From contig CAWDUC010000015.1 of assembly GCA_963805405.1 (NCBI GenBank), forward strand, positions 1-64,000: DNA of 64,000 bases, written 5' to 3'. The notes under the pieces are model-generated. The model did no database searches. It saw nothing but the letters and a program-made list of their open reading frames with translations, and had not been told where the DNA came from. Shown here one piece after another: positions 35,187-44,971 of the stretch (its first letter is position 1; every line of letters starts with the position of its first letter). This DNA is from JAEUMG01 sp963805405 (GTDB lineage: Bacteria; Pseudomonadota; Alphaproteobacteria; Rhizobiales; Aestuariivirgaceae). A program made the position numbers and the translations under genes.

Positions 35187-35561
35187 CTACTTGCTCGCAA
35201 GCGCGTCGCTTACGGCCTTGTCGATGACGCCCGCCAGCAGGGCATCATGATCTGCCGCGCATCCGGCCTTCAACAGAGCCACAAACTTGTCGTGCAGAGA
35301 TGTTTTTGCTTCTTCGCTGATTTCGAAGCGCGAAATTTCGACGTCGCGATTGTAGAGTGAGACGGCGACAAGCGCGCGAATGACCTTGTCTATATAGGCA
35401 TTGTCGCCGGCGGCTTCTTCGACAACACTCTCGCAGCTGTGATACATCAGGGGCAGAGCTTCCTCGACATACTTCTCTGCTTCAGCGTCGGCAAAAACGG
35501 ACGTGCTGGCGCCCAGAAGAAAAGCGGTGGCTGTGATCAGCGTAATACGAAAATTTGCCAT
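35187..35561 (-). CDS. Small periplasmic protein of unknown function
   Basis: 124 residues with a clear signal peptide (MANFRITLITATAFLLGAST, cut after VFA). The mature protein is acidic and helical with two cysteines (YHSCESVV and KAGCAADHD) that may form a disulfide. ATG at 35561 is preceded by an AGGGAGG ribosome binding site. No known domain is recognised. It lies between two glycine-zipper proteins in the same orientation. Confidence 0.65.
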   Translation of the reverse strand: MANFRITLITATAFLLGASTSVFADAEAEKYVEEALPLMYHSCESVVEEAAGDNAYIDKVIRALVAVSLYNRDVEISRFEISEEAKTSLHDKFVALLKAGCAADHDALLAGVIDKAVSDALASK

Positions 35562-35621
35562 ATAATCCTCCCTTGACGCACATCAATTCGCCGGCACGTC
35601 ACGGCCAACCGAGCCGATGTC

Positions 35622-35843
35622 CTAGCGAAGAGCGCCGACTACAGCACCTACTGCTGCACCTTCCTGAGCGCCGCGGCCGCCATCCACGATGGCGCCGACT
35701 TCGGCGCCGATGGCGGCGCCTCGTACGGCATTTCTGACGCGTCTAGCGTCTGCTGCAGTGATAAAACTTGCTGCCACGATCAGGGAGATGAGCATGCCGG
35801 TTATAAGCAGCTTATACTTGCCGAACCATTTTTTGGTATCCAT
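35622..35843 (-). CDS. Small glycine-zipper membrane protein
   Basis: With the ATG at 35843, behind GGAGGGGAGATAGC, the product has 73 residues. A membrane or signal segment (LLITGMLISLIVAASFITAA) is followed by RRVRNAVRGAAIGAEVGAI and GGRGAQEGAAVGAVVGA, a glycine-zipper repeat. An in-frame extension to 35891 lacks a ribosome binding site. It shares the RR-G-A-G style of the larger protein at 34694-35077, suggesting related roles in the envelope. Confidence 0.62.
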   Translation of the reverse strand: MDTKKWFGKYKLLITGMLISLIVAASFITAADARRVRNAVRGAAIGAEVGAIVDGGRGAQEGAAVGAVVGALR

Positions 35844-35962
35844 GCTATCTCCCCTCCAAAGGTTAAAATTTGTGGGATCTTTTGCTGCCACACTCGCTTA
35901 GCACATCAAGTTCGGACTCGCCAGTTTGGATCGGCTGCGGCGTGTCGGACGCCATCAGGCGA

Positions 35963-37123
35963 TCATTTCGTTTCACCAATCGCCTGCCCCAAACCGATGG
36001 CCGAAATTCCCAAACTTTCGCCGAGACTGGCATCCGAGTCCGTTATGGTCTGACCAGCGACAAGTCGCTTGCCGATGAGCCTTACGATCTCGGGCGATTG
36101 GGCAAACTTGCTGTGATTGAGACGATCTTCGCCACGATGTCCCGACAGATCGAACACGACAATTCCAGAGCGCTCGAGCGCCCGGTAGTAGTCGACATTC
36201 CGCGTATCGATCTGGCCCACGCGGTCAACCCTGCCTGCCAGCCGGCGCGAAAGCCGCAACGCCCTGTCGTTGCGCGATACGAAGAGCGTCGTACGTACAT
36301 TCGAATCTTTTAGTGCAAGCCACTGGGTAGCAAAAACGTCGACATCGATGTCTGGCGACGCAAGTATTATGTTTTTGATGTTCGAGGGTAGCTTGCCGCG
36401 ACGAATAGCCATCTGCCGCAGACCTTCCATCACCAGCCAGGCGCCCATGGAATGGCCCAAGATTGTCACTTCCTCGACCTGCGGATCCTGAGAGATTTGC
36501 CAAACCGTCTCTTCAAAGGCGTCGCGCGAGAAATTTGTGCTCTCGCGGTCATAGCCATAAGCAAAAACCCTACCACGCGAAGGCCAGGTGAAAAGCACAG
36601 GTGCGGCCTTCACTCCCGAATCATGGACAATCTGCGCGAAGCGATAGACCGCGTCCTGAAATTGGTTGTTGAACCCGTGCACGAAGATCAGCACCCGGCG
36701 CCCCTTGGGCAAATTGCTGTCGAGCCAATGCCTCGCAGAATCGACATCATGCAGTGGTGTGACGTCGAGCGTTGCAAAGCTCCGGGACGGGTCCGGCGGA
36801 ACGCTGCGTGGCCATTGCACCTCACCGATCTTCCGAATGCTGTCGGGCGGGATTGAAACTGCGAGCGACGTCAGTGAAACACCAAATGACCGCTCACCGC
36901 TGAACACCACGCCGGGGACGTTCGAGGGCGCGCGGGTGGTGGCGATGAGCATTGTCACCTTGCTCGATCCCGCGGCTCTCGTCTCCAGCGGAACGAGCGT
37001 CCCGAGTGGCCGGGTCGCACAGCCACCCACCAGAACACTGAGGATCAGCAGCGCGCAAATGATCCTCTTGCGCACGCCTTTCTCCTCGCAAACGGTCGCA
37101 ATGCTATCCTCTGAGGCATTCAT
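35963..37123 (-). CDS. Lipoprotein alpha/beta hydrolase (DUF900)
   Basis: 386 residues from ATG at 37123. After about 25 residues a lipoprotein signal (IICALLILSVLVGGC, lipobox VGGC) appears. The hydrolase domain (about 140-340) includes RVLIFVHGFNNQFQDAV (oxyanion strand) and the nucleophile elbow ILGHSMGAWLV (Ser in GHSMG). An aspartate in SPDIDVDVF and a histidine in LNHSKF are the probable remaining triad members. DUF900 proteins are predicted esterases or lipases of unknown substrate; lipidation would place it on the periplasmic side or outer membrane. It ends before the small secreted genes and begins downstream of the MocR gene. Confidence 0.82.
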   Translation of the reverse strand: MNASEDSIATVCEEKGVRKRIICALLILSVLVGGCATRPLGTLVPLETRAAGSSKVTMLIATTRAPSNVPGVVFSGERSFGVSLTSLAVSIPPDSIRKIGEVQWPRSVPPDPSRSFATLDVTPLHDVDSARHWLDSNLPKGRRVLIFVHGFNNQFQDAVYRFAQIVHDSGVKAAPVLFTWPSRGRVFAYGYDRESTNFSRDAFEETVWQISQDPQVEEVTILGHSMGAWLVMEGLRQMAIRRGKLPSNIKNIILASPDIDVDVFATQWLALKDSNVRTTLFVSRNDRALRLSRRLAGRVDRVGQIDTRNVDYYRALERSGIVVFDLSGHRGEDRLNHSKFAQSPEIVRLIGKRLVAGQTITDSDASLGESLGISAIGLGQAIGETK

Positions 37124-37229
37124 AATTATGGGGTATATAAAACGGGAGCAGAGTTCAATCCTCTCTCGCAATGCCGGCGCTTCTCTGCAATATCGATCTC
37201 GTTGGCGATTGAGATCGCGTCGCGGGAAC

Positions 37230-38675
37230 TCAAGAAGCTCGCCGCACCGACGCATGGCCGCGCGCCAATCCGGCGAGCGTGGTCAAGGCGCGCTTGACCC
37301 TTTGCTCGTCCGGCTCGCCGCCGAGTGAAATCCGCACCGCATTCGGATCGGCGCTCGGAACTGCTGAAAAGACGGGGCCGGCGGCGACCGATACGCCGAG
37401 CCGCAACGCCTCTGTCACGAAGCTCATCGAATCCCAATAGGGGTCAAGCTCAAACCAGCGATGCATGGAAGGTCCGGCCGCAAGCGGTGCGGCGACCCCC
37501 AGGATTTCATCGGCGATCTCCTGGCGCCGTTGCAGTGTTGTCGCCTGTTCCCTGGCGGTTTCCTGCGCTATGCCGCTTCCGATCAATCGTGTTGCGACTT
37601 CCGCGACGATGGGCGAAGTCATCATGGTTATTGCCCGCAATGCAGGCAGCAGCTTGCGCTGTAATGGCGCTCGCGCCGCAACGAAGCCCACACGGATTGC
37701 GGCCGCGACCGCCTTTGATAGACTGGTAATGTAGATCGTATCTTCCGGTAGTAGTTCGAAATAGGAAGCCAGGGGCTTCTTCGGCAAGAAGCCATAGGCA
37801 TCGTCTTCCACGATTACGATGCCGTGCTTGCGCGCAACGGCAACGATCGCCTGACGCCGTTCGAGATCGGCGGTGATAGCGGTGGGATTGTGCAATGTCG
37901 GCATCGTATAAAGGAGCCGCGATCTCCCGTCTCGGCAGGCGCGATCCAGTTCTTCTGGGATGAGGCCTCTGGCATCCATGCCCACGGGGCGGATTTGCAC
38001 ATTTGCTATGCGCGCAACCGCAATCATGCCGGGCCATGTCAGCGCCTCTGTGAGGATTGCATCGCCAGTCTGGCACAGGGCCATCAGGACGGTAGCGAGG
38101 CAGCCTTGCGAGCCGGGGATGAGAACGATCTCATCGGGATGTGCCGGTACGCCTATGAATTCCAGCCATGCGGCACCGGCTTGGCGGTAAGCGGCGGTTC
38201 CGGTCACCGGCTGCGAGCCGGCCAGCGTCTTGACGTCCGCTGCAGTGAGAATATCGGCAAGCCCGCGATGCACGCAGCGTGCCGCAAGATCCTGCAATGG
38301 CTCGTTGAAGCTGAGATCGACGAGTCCGCGCGTATTCCGCAACGATCCTTCAAGCGCCTCCATCGGCGTATTTGATTTGTCGCTTGCCTTCGTTTGATTG
38401 CGGGCCTCGCGGCACGAGCGGTTGCTCTTCGTAACGCGCGCGAAGGATCCGCGACCGACCTTGCCCTTGATAAGACCGCGCTCGCGGAGTTCCGCATAGG
38501 CGCGCGTCACCGTACTCACGGAGAGCCCAAGGCGAAGCGCCATTTCGCGCTGCGTTGGCAATCGACTGCCCGCTTCGATGCGGCCGCTCTGGATCGCTTC
38601 GGCTAATCCATCCGCAAGCAATTGATAGCGCTTGCCCTGGCCAATCGGCAGTTCATTTCTCCAGTCGATCGGCAT
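37230..38675 (-). CDS. MocR-type regulator (GntR HTH fused to PLP aminotransferase fold)
   Basis: 481 residues from ATG at 38675, with AGG at 8-base spacing. A GntR winged helix occupies about 5-75 (SRLPTQREMALRLGLSVSTV). An aminotransferase class I-like domain (about 130-470) contains the PLP-lysine region ITSLSKAVAAAIRVGF and the DDAYGFL segment with the PLP-pyridine aspartate. MocR regulators use PLP or an amino-acid-PLP adduct to control amino-acid or vitamin B6 genes. It is divergent from the PotD-led operon, and a 22-base dyad lies in front of it, so it probably regulates itself and that operon. Effector unknown, perhaps a D-amino acid. Confidence 0.87.
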   Translation of the reverse strand: MPIDWRNELPIGQGKRYQLLADGLAEAIQSGRIEAGSRLPTQREMALRLGLSVSTVTRAYAELRERGLIKGKVGRGSFARVTKSNRSCREARNQTKASDKSNTPMEALEGSLRNTRGLVDLSFNEPLQDLAARCVHRGLADILTAADVKTLAGSQPVTGTAAYRQAGAAWLEFIGVPAHPDEIVLIPGSQGCLATVLMALCQTGDAILTEALTWPGMIAVARIANVQIRPVGMDARGLIPEELDRACRDGRSRLLYTMPTLHNPTAITADLERRQAIVAVARKHGIVIVEDDAYGFLPKKPLASYFELLPEDTIYITSLSKAVAAAIRVGFVAARAPLQRKLLPALRAITMMTSPIVAEVATRLIGSGIAQETAREQATTLQRRQEIADEILGVAAPLAAGPSMHRWFELDPYWDSMSFVTEALRLGVSVAAGPVFSAVPSADPNAVRISLGGEPDEQRVKRALTTLAGLARGHASVRRAS

Positions 38676-38695
38676 GCACCGCACCTCATATCTGC

Positions 38696-38717
38696 ATTGT
38701 CATGATATCAGTACAAT
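38696..38717. promoter_or_regulatory. Candidate MocR operator: dyad ATTGT-N3-GATATC-N3-ACAAT
   Basis: A 22-base dyad with perfect 5-base arms (ATTGT and ACAAT) and a palindromic GATATC centre lies 20 bases before the MocR-type start codon, between the two divergent genes. The symmetry and place fit a regulator binding site. MocR proteins often use direct repeats, so another factor cannot be excluded. Confidence 0.45.
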
Positions 38718-38731
38718 AACGCGTAGAGCGC

Positions 38732-38760
38732 TTGGACGATTTTCACAGAATAAGTTATAT
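38732..38760 (+). promoter_or_regulatory. Candidate sigma-70-type promoter for the PotD-led operon
   Basis: TTGGAC (38732-38737) and TTATAT (38755-38760) are separated by 17 bases, the optimal spacing. It faces the operon that begins at 39013 and lies 15 bases from the dyad at 38696-38717. The remaining ~250 bases to the first gene hold no recognised gene and would form a long leader. The match is by eye only. Confidence 0.3.
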
Positions 38761-39012
38761 CTACATGATTAAATTAGAGTTTTTACGCATTCCAAGTACA
38801 AAGTGATTGTCTTGACCGCGTGATAATAGACGATGCTCCAATCTGCTGGCGAGAGTTCGAAGGGATGGGCGTCCACAGGGACAAGGCGGATGTTCCGCCG
38901 GCCAGTAGCATCCCGAGATCGATCATCAATGGCGTGTGACAACGTCTGCCGTCTAAGCGCGGCGGGCGAACGAATTCGATCGGCTAAGTGCCGGCGCATC
39001 GGGAGAAGTCGG

Positions 39013-40107
39013 ATGTTCAGAAATCACATTGATCGCCGTGAAGGCGTTGCAGACTATTGCAGCGGCGGGGCTCGTACCGGTCATCGCCCGCATGGGCAGC
39101 TCGGCTGCGTTCGCCGATGAGCCATTGCGCGTTTTCGACTTCGCCGGCTATGAAGTCCCGGATCTGCACCAGCCATACATCAAGAAGTATGGCGCTTCGC
39201 CGGCCATCTCCATTTTCGCCGATGGCGAAGAAGCATTCGTCAAACTCAGAGGCGGCTATCGAAACGGACGTCGTCCATCTCGGCACTTTCGACGTGGAGC
39301 GAATGCGCGATGCCGACCTCATCCAGCCTTGGGACCCATCGCGCCTCGCGCACTGGAAGGATGTCTTCCCTTATTTCAATACCGCTCCGGGCACGGTGGC
39401 CGACGGCAAGCAATGGATGATCCCGGTCGATTGGGGATATCGACTCGATCCTCTATCGCACCGATCTTGCCGACATTTCGGATGAATCCTGGACCGTGCT
39501 TTGGGATCAGCGTTTCAAGGGTAAGGTCGGCTACGGCACGGAGTTGTACCCAGCGATCGCCGGTGCAGCATTAGCGCTCGGAATCAAGGATCCGTTCCAC
39601 GCCAATGACGAGCAGTTCGAGCAGATCCGCAAGAAGCTCGTCGAATTGCGCGACGTCGTGAAGTTCTTCTGGACCGATCCGACTTCGATCGAGCAGGCCA
39701 TGGCCTCGGGCGAGGTGGTCGTCGCATGGACTTGGTCTTCTTCATACAAGGCTCTCAAGGCGCAGGGCATCCCCGTCAAGCTGATGCAGAAGCCGAAGGA
39801 AGGGGTCAGCAGCTGGATCGCCGGTTTCTGTCGGCTCAAGAGTTCGCCGGCTGAGCAGGACCAGAAAGCCTATGATTACGTCGACGCCTGGCTTGCTCCC
39901 GAAACCGGCAAGTGGCTGATCGAAAACTATAGCTACGCCTCGACGAACCAGAAAGCCTTCGAACTCGTCGATCCTGCGATCCTCGCCGATGTGGGTTTGA
40001 CCACGCCTATCGAACTCCTGAAGAATTCGCTGCCCAACGAGGCCATGTCGCCCAAACTGCACGACCGATACGCGCGCATGTTCCTGGAAGTGCAGTCCGG
40101 ATTCTAG
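39013..40107 (+). pseudogene. PotD-type periplasmic binding protein, three frameshifts as given (probably intact in the organism)
   Basis: Pieces in three frames add up to about 364 residues. They include an N-terminal signal (GLVPVIARMGSSAAFADE), RVFDFAGYEVPDLHQPYIK, DVVHLGTFDVERMRDADLI, DSILYRTDLADISDESW and WDQRFKGKVGYGTELYPAI, the pattern of spermidine/putrescine-type binding proteins. Each join needs removal of one base: near 39024-39028, at 39251 and at 39441. All are insertions. ATG at 39013 follows GGGAGAAG. It is the first gene of the operon, and permeases and ATPase follow from 43984. Ligand unknown; the enzymes between suggest a D-amino acid or a polyamine-like compound. Confidence 0.72.
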
Positions 40108-40109
40108 AA

Positions 40110-41261
40110 ATGATGAGCGCTGACGATCTCGGGCCCCAATCAGGATTTGATCGGACGTGTTGGGTCGCGCGCGCGGCTCAATACGCCCGCGCTGATCCTC
40201 GATCTCGATGCCTTCGAGCGCAACATGGCGGTGATGTCCGCGCGCGTGAAGATGCTGGGGCTCAAGTTGCGGCCACATGCCAAGGCGCATAAGTCGGGAA
40301 CCGTGGGCCGCAAGCAGGTCGAGGCAGGGGCCATCGGCATCAGTTGCGCGACGCTCGACGAGGCCGAGGCGATGGTGCGGGGCGGGGTTCGCAGTGATTC
40401 TCGTCACTTCTCCGGTCGTCGGTCCCGCCGCGATCGACCGATTGCTCAGCTCTGTGCGCGAAGGCGGATGACGTCATCACTGTCGTCGATCATCCCGCCA
40501 ATGTCGATGCTCTCGCCGTCGTGCGCACGAGAAACCGGTGCGCGCCTGGGCGTACTTGTCGATATCGATGTCGGTCAGCATCGCACCGGGTGTCACCAGC
40601 CCGGAAGGCGCCGTCGATCTCGCGCGGCGAATAGAGGACTCAGGATCGCTCCAGTATCGCGGTGCTACAGGCCTATTACGGCCATATGCAGCATGTTCAT
40701 GCCTATGCCGACCGTGGCCGCGCGGTCGAGCAGGCGCTGGAGATCTTGCGTGCAACGATCAAGGCGTTGAGCGAAGCGGGGCTTGCACCTGAGATCGTCT
40801 CCGGCAGCGGAACCGGAACGCATCTCATCGATGCGCATGCCAGGGTTCACACCGAGCTTCAGCCCGGGTCTTATATCTTCATGGACCGGCAATATAACGG
40901 TGTGGAGATCGCGCCCGACAATGCGCCGACATTCGAGCAGGCTCTGTTCGTCCGGACGACGGTGGTGAGCGTCAATCAGCCGGGGCTCGCAGTGGTGCAT
41001 GGCGGTTGGAAGGCATTCGCGACTGAATCCGATGTACCGCTCGTCCACCGTGGTGCGCCAGCTGACGCCAAGTATCAATTCATGGGCGATGAGCATGGCG
41101 GACTTCGGCTTCCGACTGGAAGCCCGGAGCTCAAGCTGGGACAAGTAATCGAATTCATTCCGCCGCATTGCGATCCGACGGTTAATTTGTTCAATCGGTT
41201 TCACTGCGTGAGAGGTGACGATCTCGTGGACATCTGGCCTATCGAGGCGCGCGGATATTGA
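40110..41261 (+). pseudogene. D-threonine-aldolase/alanine-racemase-fold PLP enzyme, six frameshifts as given
   Basis: Corrected, the protein would have about 380 residues. LNTPALILDLDAFERNMAVM and LRPHAKAHKSG carry the PLP-binding lysine of the DSD1/D-threonine aldolase family. GFAVILVTSPVVGPAAIDRL, TGARLGVLVDIDVGQHRTG and AYYGHMQHVHAYADRGRA are barrel strands. A C-terminal beta domain has VHGGWKAFATES and EFIPPHCDPTVNL, whose His and Cys bind the divalent metal. Single-base insertions lie near 40134, 40384, 40463, 40521-40530, 40586-40595 and 40661. The enzyme would cleave a beta-hydroxy-D-amino acid to glycine and an aldehyde. The start ATG at 40110 is 2 bases after the PotD stop. Confidence 0.72.
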
Positions 41262-41298
41262 GCATGGTGAGACACTTGGAACGGGGAGTCTATGGTTG

Positions 41299-42561
41299 AT
41301 GAAGGTTTTGGTTCTCGGAGCGGGAATTGTCGGGACGGCGACTGCCTACTATCTCGCGAAGACTTGGATGCGATGTCGAGGTCATCGAGCGCCAGTCCGC
41401 CGCCGGGATGGAGACGAGCCGCGCCAATGGTGGTGTCATCCACGTGAGCGAGGTGCAGCCCTGGGCGCAACCCGGGCATGCCGAAGAAGATTATGGGTTG
41501 GCTCGGCAAGGAGGATGCGCCATTGTTACTTCGATATGGCGCCATTCCGCATATGTGGCGGTGGGGCCTCGATTTTGCGCGCAATTGCACGGCGGCGAAG
41601 GCCCGTGAACACAGCCTCACCAATCTTCGCCTTGCCAAGCTTAGCCTCCAGTCAATCCAGGAAATCAGGGCGGAACACGATTTTGACTACGACGTGGGAA
41701 CGACGGGCGCGCTCAAGATCTATACAAGCCAGTCTTCGCTCGATTCCGCCGCCGCTCTCGGCGACGAATGGGCGCGCGATGGCCTGAAGTACGAGAAGCT
41801 GACAGTCAAGCAATGTGTCGATCGCGAGCCTGCACTTGCGGAAGCTGCGTCGTCCCTCGCGGGGGGCCTGTTCTTCCCCGGTGAGGAAATCGGCGATCCC
41901 AACAAATTCACGCAAGCTTTGGCAAAGAAAGCAGCCGAACTCGGCGTCCGGTTCCAATACGGAACCGCGGTGACGAAGCTCATCATACGCGACGGACGAG
42001 TGGCCGCTGTTGGCACCTCGAAGGGCGAAGTCACGGGCGACGCTGTTGTCGTCGCAATGGGCAGTTTCTCTGCCGATCTCTTGAAAACCGTCGGTGTGCG
42101 GGTTTCAATCTATCCGGTGAAAGGCCTTACGATTACGGTCGATGCTGCGCCGTGGAAGGGAGCGCCGCAATGCGCGGTCATCGATGACGGGCGCCTGTTC
42201 GGTCTGGTGCCGATCGGCAATCGCCTACGGGTATCTGGTTCCGCTGAGGTCGCAGGCTATGACACAACGCCGAGCCGCGAGCGCTGCCAGGCGATCATCG
42301 ACAATGTGATCAGCGTCTTTCCAAGCTTCTCCAAGTGCTACGACCCGGCAAAGGCCTTCTTCTGGGCGGGGCTTCGGCCGGTTGCATCGTCAGGCGTGCC
42401 GTATCTTGGCGTGACATCGATTCCGAACCTTCATCGTGAATGCCGGCCATGGGCATTGCGGCTGGACCATGGGCTGCGGTTCGGGGCGTGTTGTGGCAAG
42501 CCTCGTCGCACGCCAGAAGCCCGACATCGATGTGACCGGCCTTACGCCGGCGACGCACTAA
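41299..42561 (+). pseudogene. DadA-like FAD-dependent D-amino-acid oxidoreductase, three frameshifts as given
   Basis: The corrected product has about 420 residues. MKVLVLGAGIVGTATAYYLA is the FAD dinucleotide fold, followed by GCDVEVIERQSAAGMETS and ANGGVIHVSEVQPWAQPG, the motif that follows in DadA. A long intact middle (GRVAAVGTSKGEVTGDAVVV, YPVKGLTITVD) precedes a C-terminal FAD segment NAGHGHCGWTMGCGSGRVVA. Single-base insertions lie at 41362, 41477 and 42430. The enzyme would oxidise a D-amino acid to its imino acid, which the neighbouring RidA protein could hydrolyse. The gene ends at TAA 42559. Confidence 0.75.
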
Positions 42562-42580
42562 CGCATCAGCGGATACTGAA

Positions 42581-43168
42581 ATGTCATCGGTTCAATCATT
42601 TGGCGACAGCGAAGGATTTCCAATCTCCTTGGCAATCCGCGCTGGAGATTTCGTCCATACCTGCGCGGTCGGGGATCATGGCTTCAACCCGAGCGATGTC
42701 CGCTACAATTCCAGCGGGGTCGTCATTGATGACGGCGCCGGCATGCCCAAACGCAGCATCGAAGAGGAGACACGCGGTACGATAGACACATTGCGCGCCG
42801 TCTTGGCTGAGGCTGGCTGCACGCTGAACGACATTGTCGATATCTCGCTCTGGTTCAAGGACCCACGCGATTTCGAAGCGGTGAATGCGGTTTATGCGGA
42901 ATATTTCACGTCGCCATTTCCGACACGCTCCGTCTTCCAGGTCGGCTTCATGGGCGACTATCGCATCGAAATGAAGGCGACCGCTTATAAGCCCATTGCC
43001 CGGCGAAAGCGCCGCAACAACGACACATGGGAGACTCAACCCTATGGCACCCAAGGTCGAATGCCTGGTCAAATGCGACGATATCGCGGGCGAAACGCCG
43101 CTCTGGTCGGTCAAGGAAAAGGCGATCTACTGGATCGATGTGGTGACGCCGCGCATTCATCGCTTTGA
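42581..43168 (+). CDS. RidA/YjgF-family enamine/imine deaminase, C-terminus running on
   Basis: The first ~140 residues are a RidA-type trimer subunit. They include ISLAIRAGDFVHTCAVGDHG near the start, DTLRAVLAEAGCTLNDIVDI in the middle, and the family end RSVFQVGFMGDYRIEMKATA followed by YKPI. RidA hydrolyses reactive imines from PLP or flavin enzymes, which fits a DadA-like neighbour. Family proteins usually stop soon after this point. Here the frame continues for about 55 unusual residues to 43168, over the start of the SMP-30 gene. A missed stop or another single-base error near 42985 is likely; the true end is probably near 42990. Confidence 0.7.
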   Translation: MSSVQSFGDSEGFPISLAIRAGDFVHTCAVGDHGFNPSDVRYNSSGVVIDDGAGMPKRSIEEETRGTIDTLRAVLAEAGCTLNDIVDISLWFKDPRDFEAVNAVYAEYFTSPFPTRSVFQVGFMGDYRIEMKATAYKPIARRKRRNNDTWETQPYGTQGRMPGQMRRYRGRNAALVGQGKGDLLDRCGDAAHSSL

Positions 43169-43954
43169 TCCGGCGACCGGCGACTTCAGGACGATCGCGC
43201 TGCATGAAACGATCGGTTCGATCGGCCTGCGCACGCGTGGCGGCCTGGTGGCGGCGATGCGGAAAGGCTTCTACTTTGTCGACTTCGACAAGGGCAAGAT
43301 TGACCACATCTTCGATCCCGAGCCGACACTGCCCGATAACACCTTGAATGACGGCCGCTGCGATCGCCAGGGTCGGTTCTGGGCGGGTTCCGGTTGGTAC
43401 GGAACGGACGATGTCGCAAGCGAAGCGACACGCCTGCCGACGGAGCCGACCGCCGCACTCTACCGGCTGGATCCCGACCTGAGCGTTCACAAGATCATGG
43501 GCGGTCTCACCGAGACGAACACGGTCGCGTGGAGTCCCGATAACCGCATCATGTATGTGGGAGACTTAGGCCCCGGTATCATCCGCGCCTTTGATTTCGA
43601 CGCCACGAAGGGCACGATTTCGAACGAGCGGCTGTTTGCGAAAACCAAGCACGGTGACGTGTTTGTCGATGGCTCCGCGATCGACGCAGAAGGATATCTG
43701 TGGAGCGCGACATGGAATGGCTGGTGCATTCGCCGCTATGCGCCAGACGGCACGATCGAACGTACGATCGAAATGCCCGTGCAACGGCCGACCTCCTGCT
43801 GCTTCGGCGGACCCGAACATGTCGACGCTCTATGTCACCTCGGCGACCTGGACCCTGAGCGAGGAAGATATCGCGCGCCAGCCACTTGCCGGCTCACTGT
43901 TTGCGGTTGAAACCGGCATCAAGGGCATGCCGGAAGACAACCTTCGATGGCTGA
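43044..43954 (+). CDS. SMP-30/gluconolactonase family protein, two frameshifts as given
   Basis: About 302 residues when corrected. The six-bladed propeller family is seen from ECLVKCDDIAGETPLWSVKE (Glu metal ligand), TLPDNTLNDGRCDRQGRFW (Asn and Asp), NTVAWSPDNRIMYVGD and FVDGSAIDAEGYLWSATW (Asp and catalytic). The C-terminus GIKGMPED then TFDG matches the usual GLPEP-F-G end once one base is dropped. Single-base insertions lie at about 43815 and 43939; the stop is TGA at 43952. Family members hydrolyse sugar or other lactones. ATG at 43044 is behind GGGAGACTCAACCCT. In this operon it may open a lactone formed from the imported compound. Confidence 0.76.
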
Positions 43955-43983
43955 GCCGGGTGCGTCGGATTGCTAAGTCACCG

Positions 43984-44971
43984 ATGACGAGCGTCGCGAA
44001 CGAACCCACACATGCGCCGGCCCGGCGCGGCGGTATTCGTGCGCGTTTGCATCGCCGCCTCGCGCGCAGCGAGGCGCTGCAAGCCTATCTGCTTACTATC
44101 TCCGGTTCTGCTCCTGATGCTCGTGCTGCTGATCGGGCCGATCTGCGGCATGATCGCCCTCAGCTTCTTCACGCAAGACTATATCACCATCGACACCACG
44201 CCGACGCTTGCCAATTACTGGGAAATCGTCAGGCCGGGCGAGGGGGCGTCCTATCTCGGAATCCCATTCCCGTTCGAGACGCCGATCTACACGATCCTCC
44301 TCGTCAAATCGCTGCTCATGGCTCTCATCGCCACTTCGGCGATCGTGCTGATTGCCTATCCCATGGCCTATTTCCTGGCGTTCCGGGTCACCAGGTACAA
44401 GGTGCTGTGGCTGATGCTCATCACGTTGCCCTTCTGGACAAGCTATCTCCTGCGGGTTTTCGCCTGGAAGGTGATCCTCGGCTATAATGGCGTTCTCAAT
44501 TCGGGCCTCATATCGCTGGGCATCATCTCCGAGCCGCTCGGTTTTCTGCTCTACAATCCATCTTCGGTGATCATCACGCTCGTTCACGCCTGGCTCGCCT
44601 TCGCAATTCTGCCGATCTATGTCTCGCTTGAGAAGATTGACCGCTCGCTCCTCGAGGCGGCAACCGACCTTGGCGACAATGGTTTTGAGCGGTTTCTGCG
44701 CGTGACGCTCCCGCTATCCTTGCCGGGGTTTGTTTCGGCAGCCCTTCTCGTCTTCATTCCGACCGTCGGTGACTACATAACACCCGCTCAGGTCGGCGGC
44801 AGCTCCGGCATCATGATCGGCACGCTTATCCAGTCGCAATTCGGCAAAGCGAATAACTGGCCGCTGGGTTCAGCGCTCTCGATTGTGATGATGCTTACCG
44901 TGACGGCTCTCGTCTGCCTTTTCCTGTGGGGCGTAGGTTATCGAAAACTCAGTAGCAGAAGCCGCACATGA
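43984..44971 (+). CDS. PotB-type ABC permease (one frameshift as given)
   Basis: About 328 residues after correction. A charged N-terminal tail precedes a first helix (LSPVLLLMLVLLIGPICGMI), five more helices and the cytoplasmic loop DRSLLEAATDLGDNGFERFL, the EAA motif. It resembles the spermidine/putrescine permease 1. One extra base at 44093-44094 shifts the frame after LQAYLL. The start ATG at 43984 lies 29 bases after the SMP-30 stop. It overlaps the next permease start (ATGA at 44968). It forms the transmembrane heterodimer with the next gene product. Confidence 0.85.

Noticed and set aside
39013..44971. Programmed frameshifting as an explanation for the many frame changes
   Set aside because: There are about 15 changes in 6 kb without a common slippery sequence or stimulatory structure, in genes where relatives are not known to use recoding. 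Sequencing insertions explain them more simply.
39013..44971. True degeneration of the whole D-amino-acid-type island
   Set aside because: All changes are single-base gains. No deletions were seen, and the only in-frame stops are those that follow directly from the shifts. Permease and ATPase genes of the same operon are intact.
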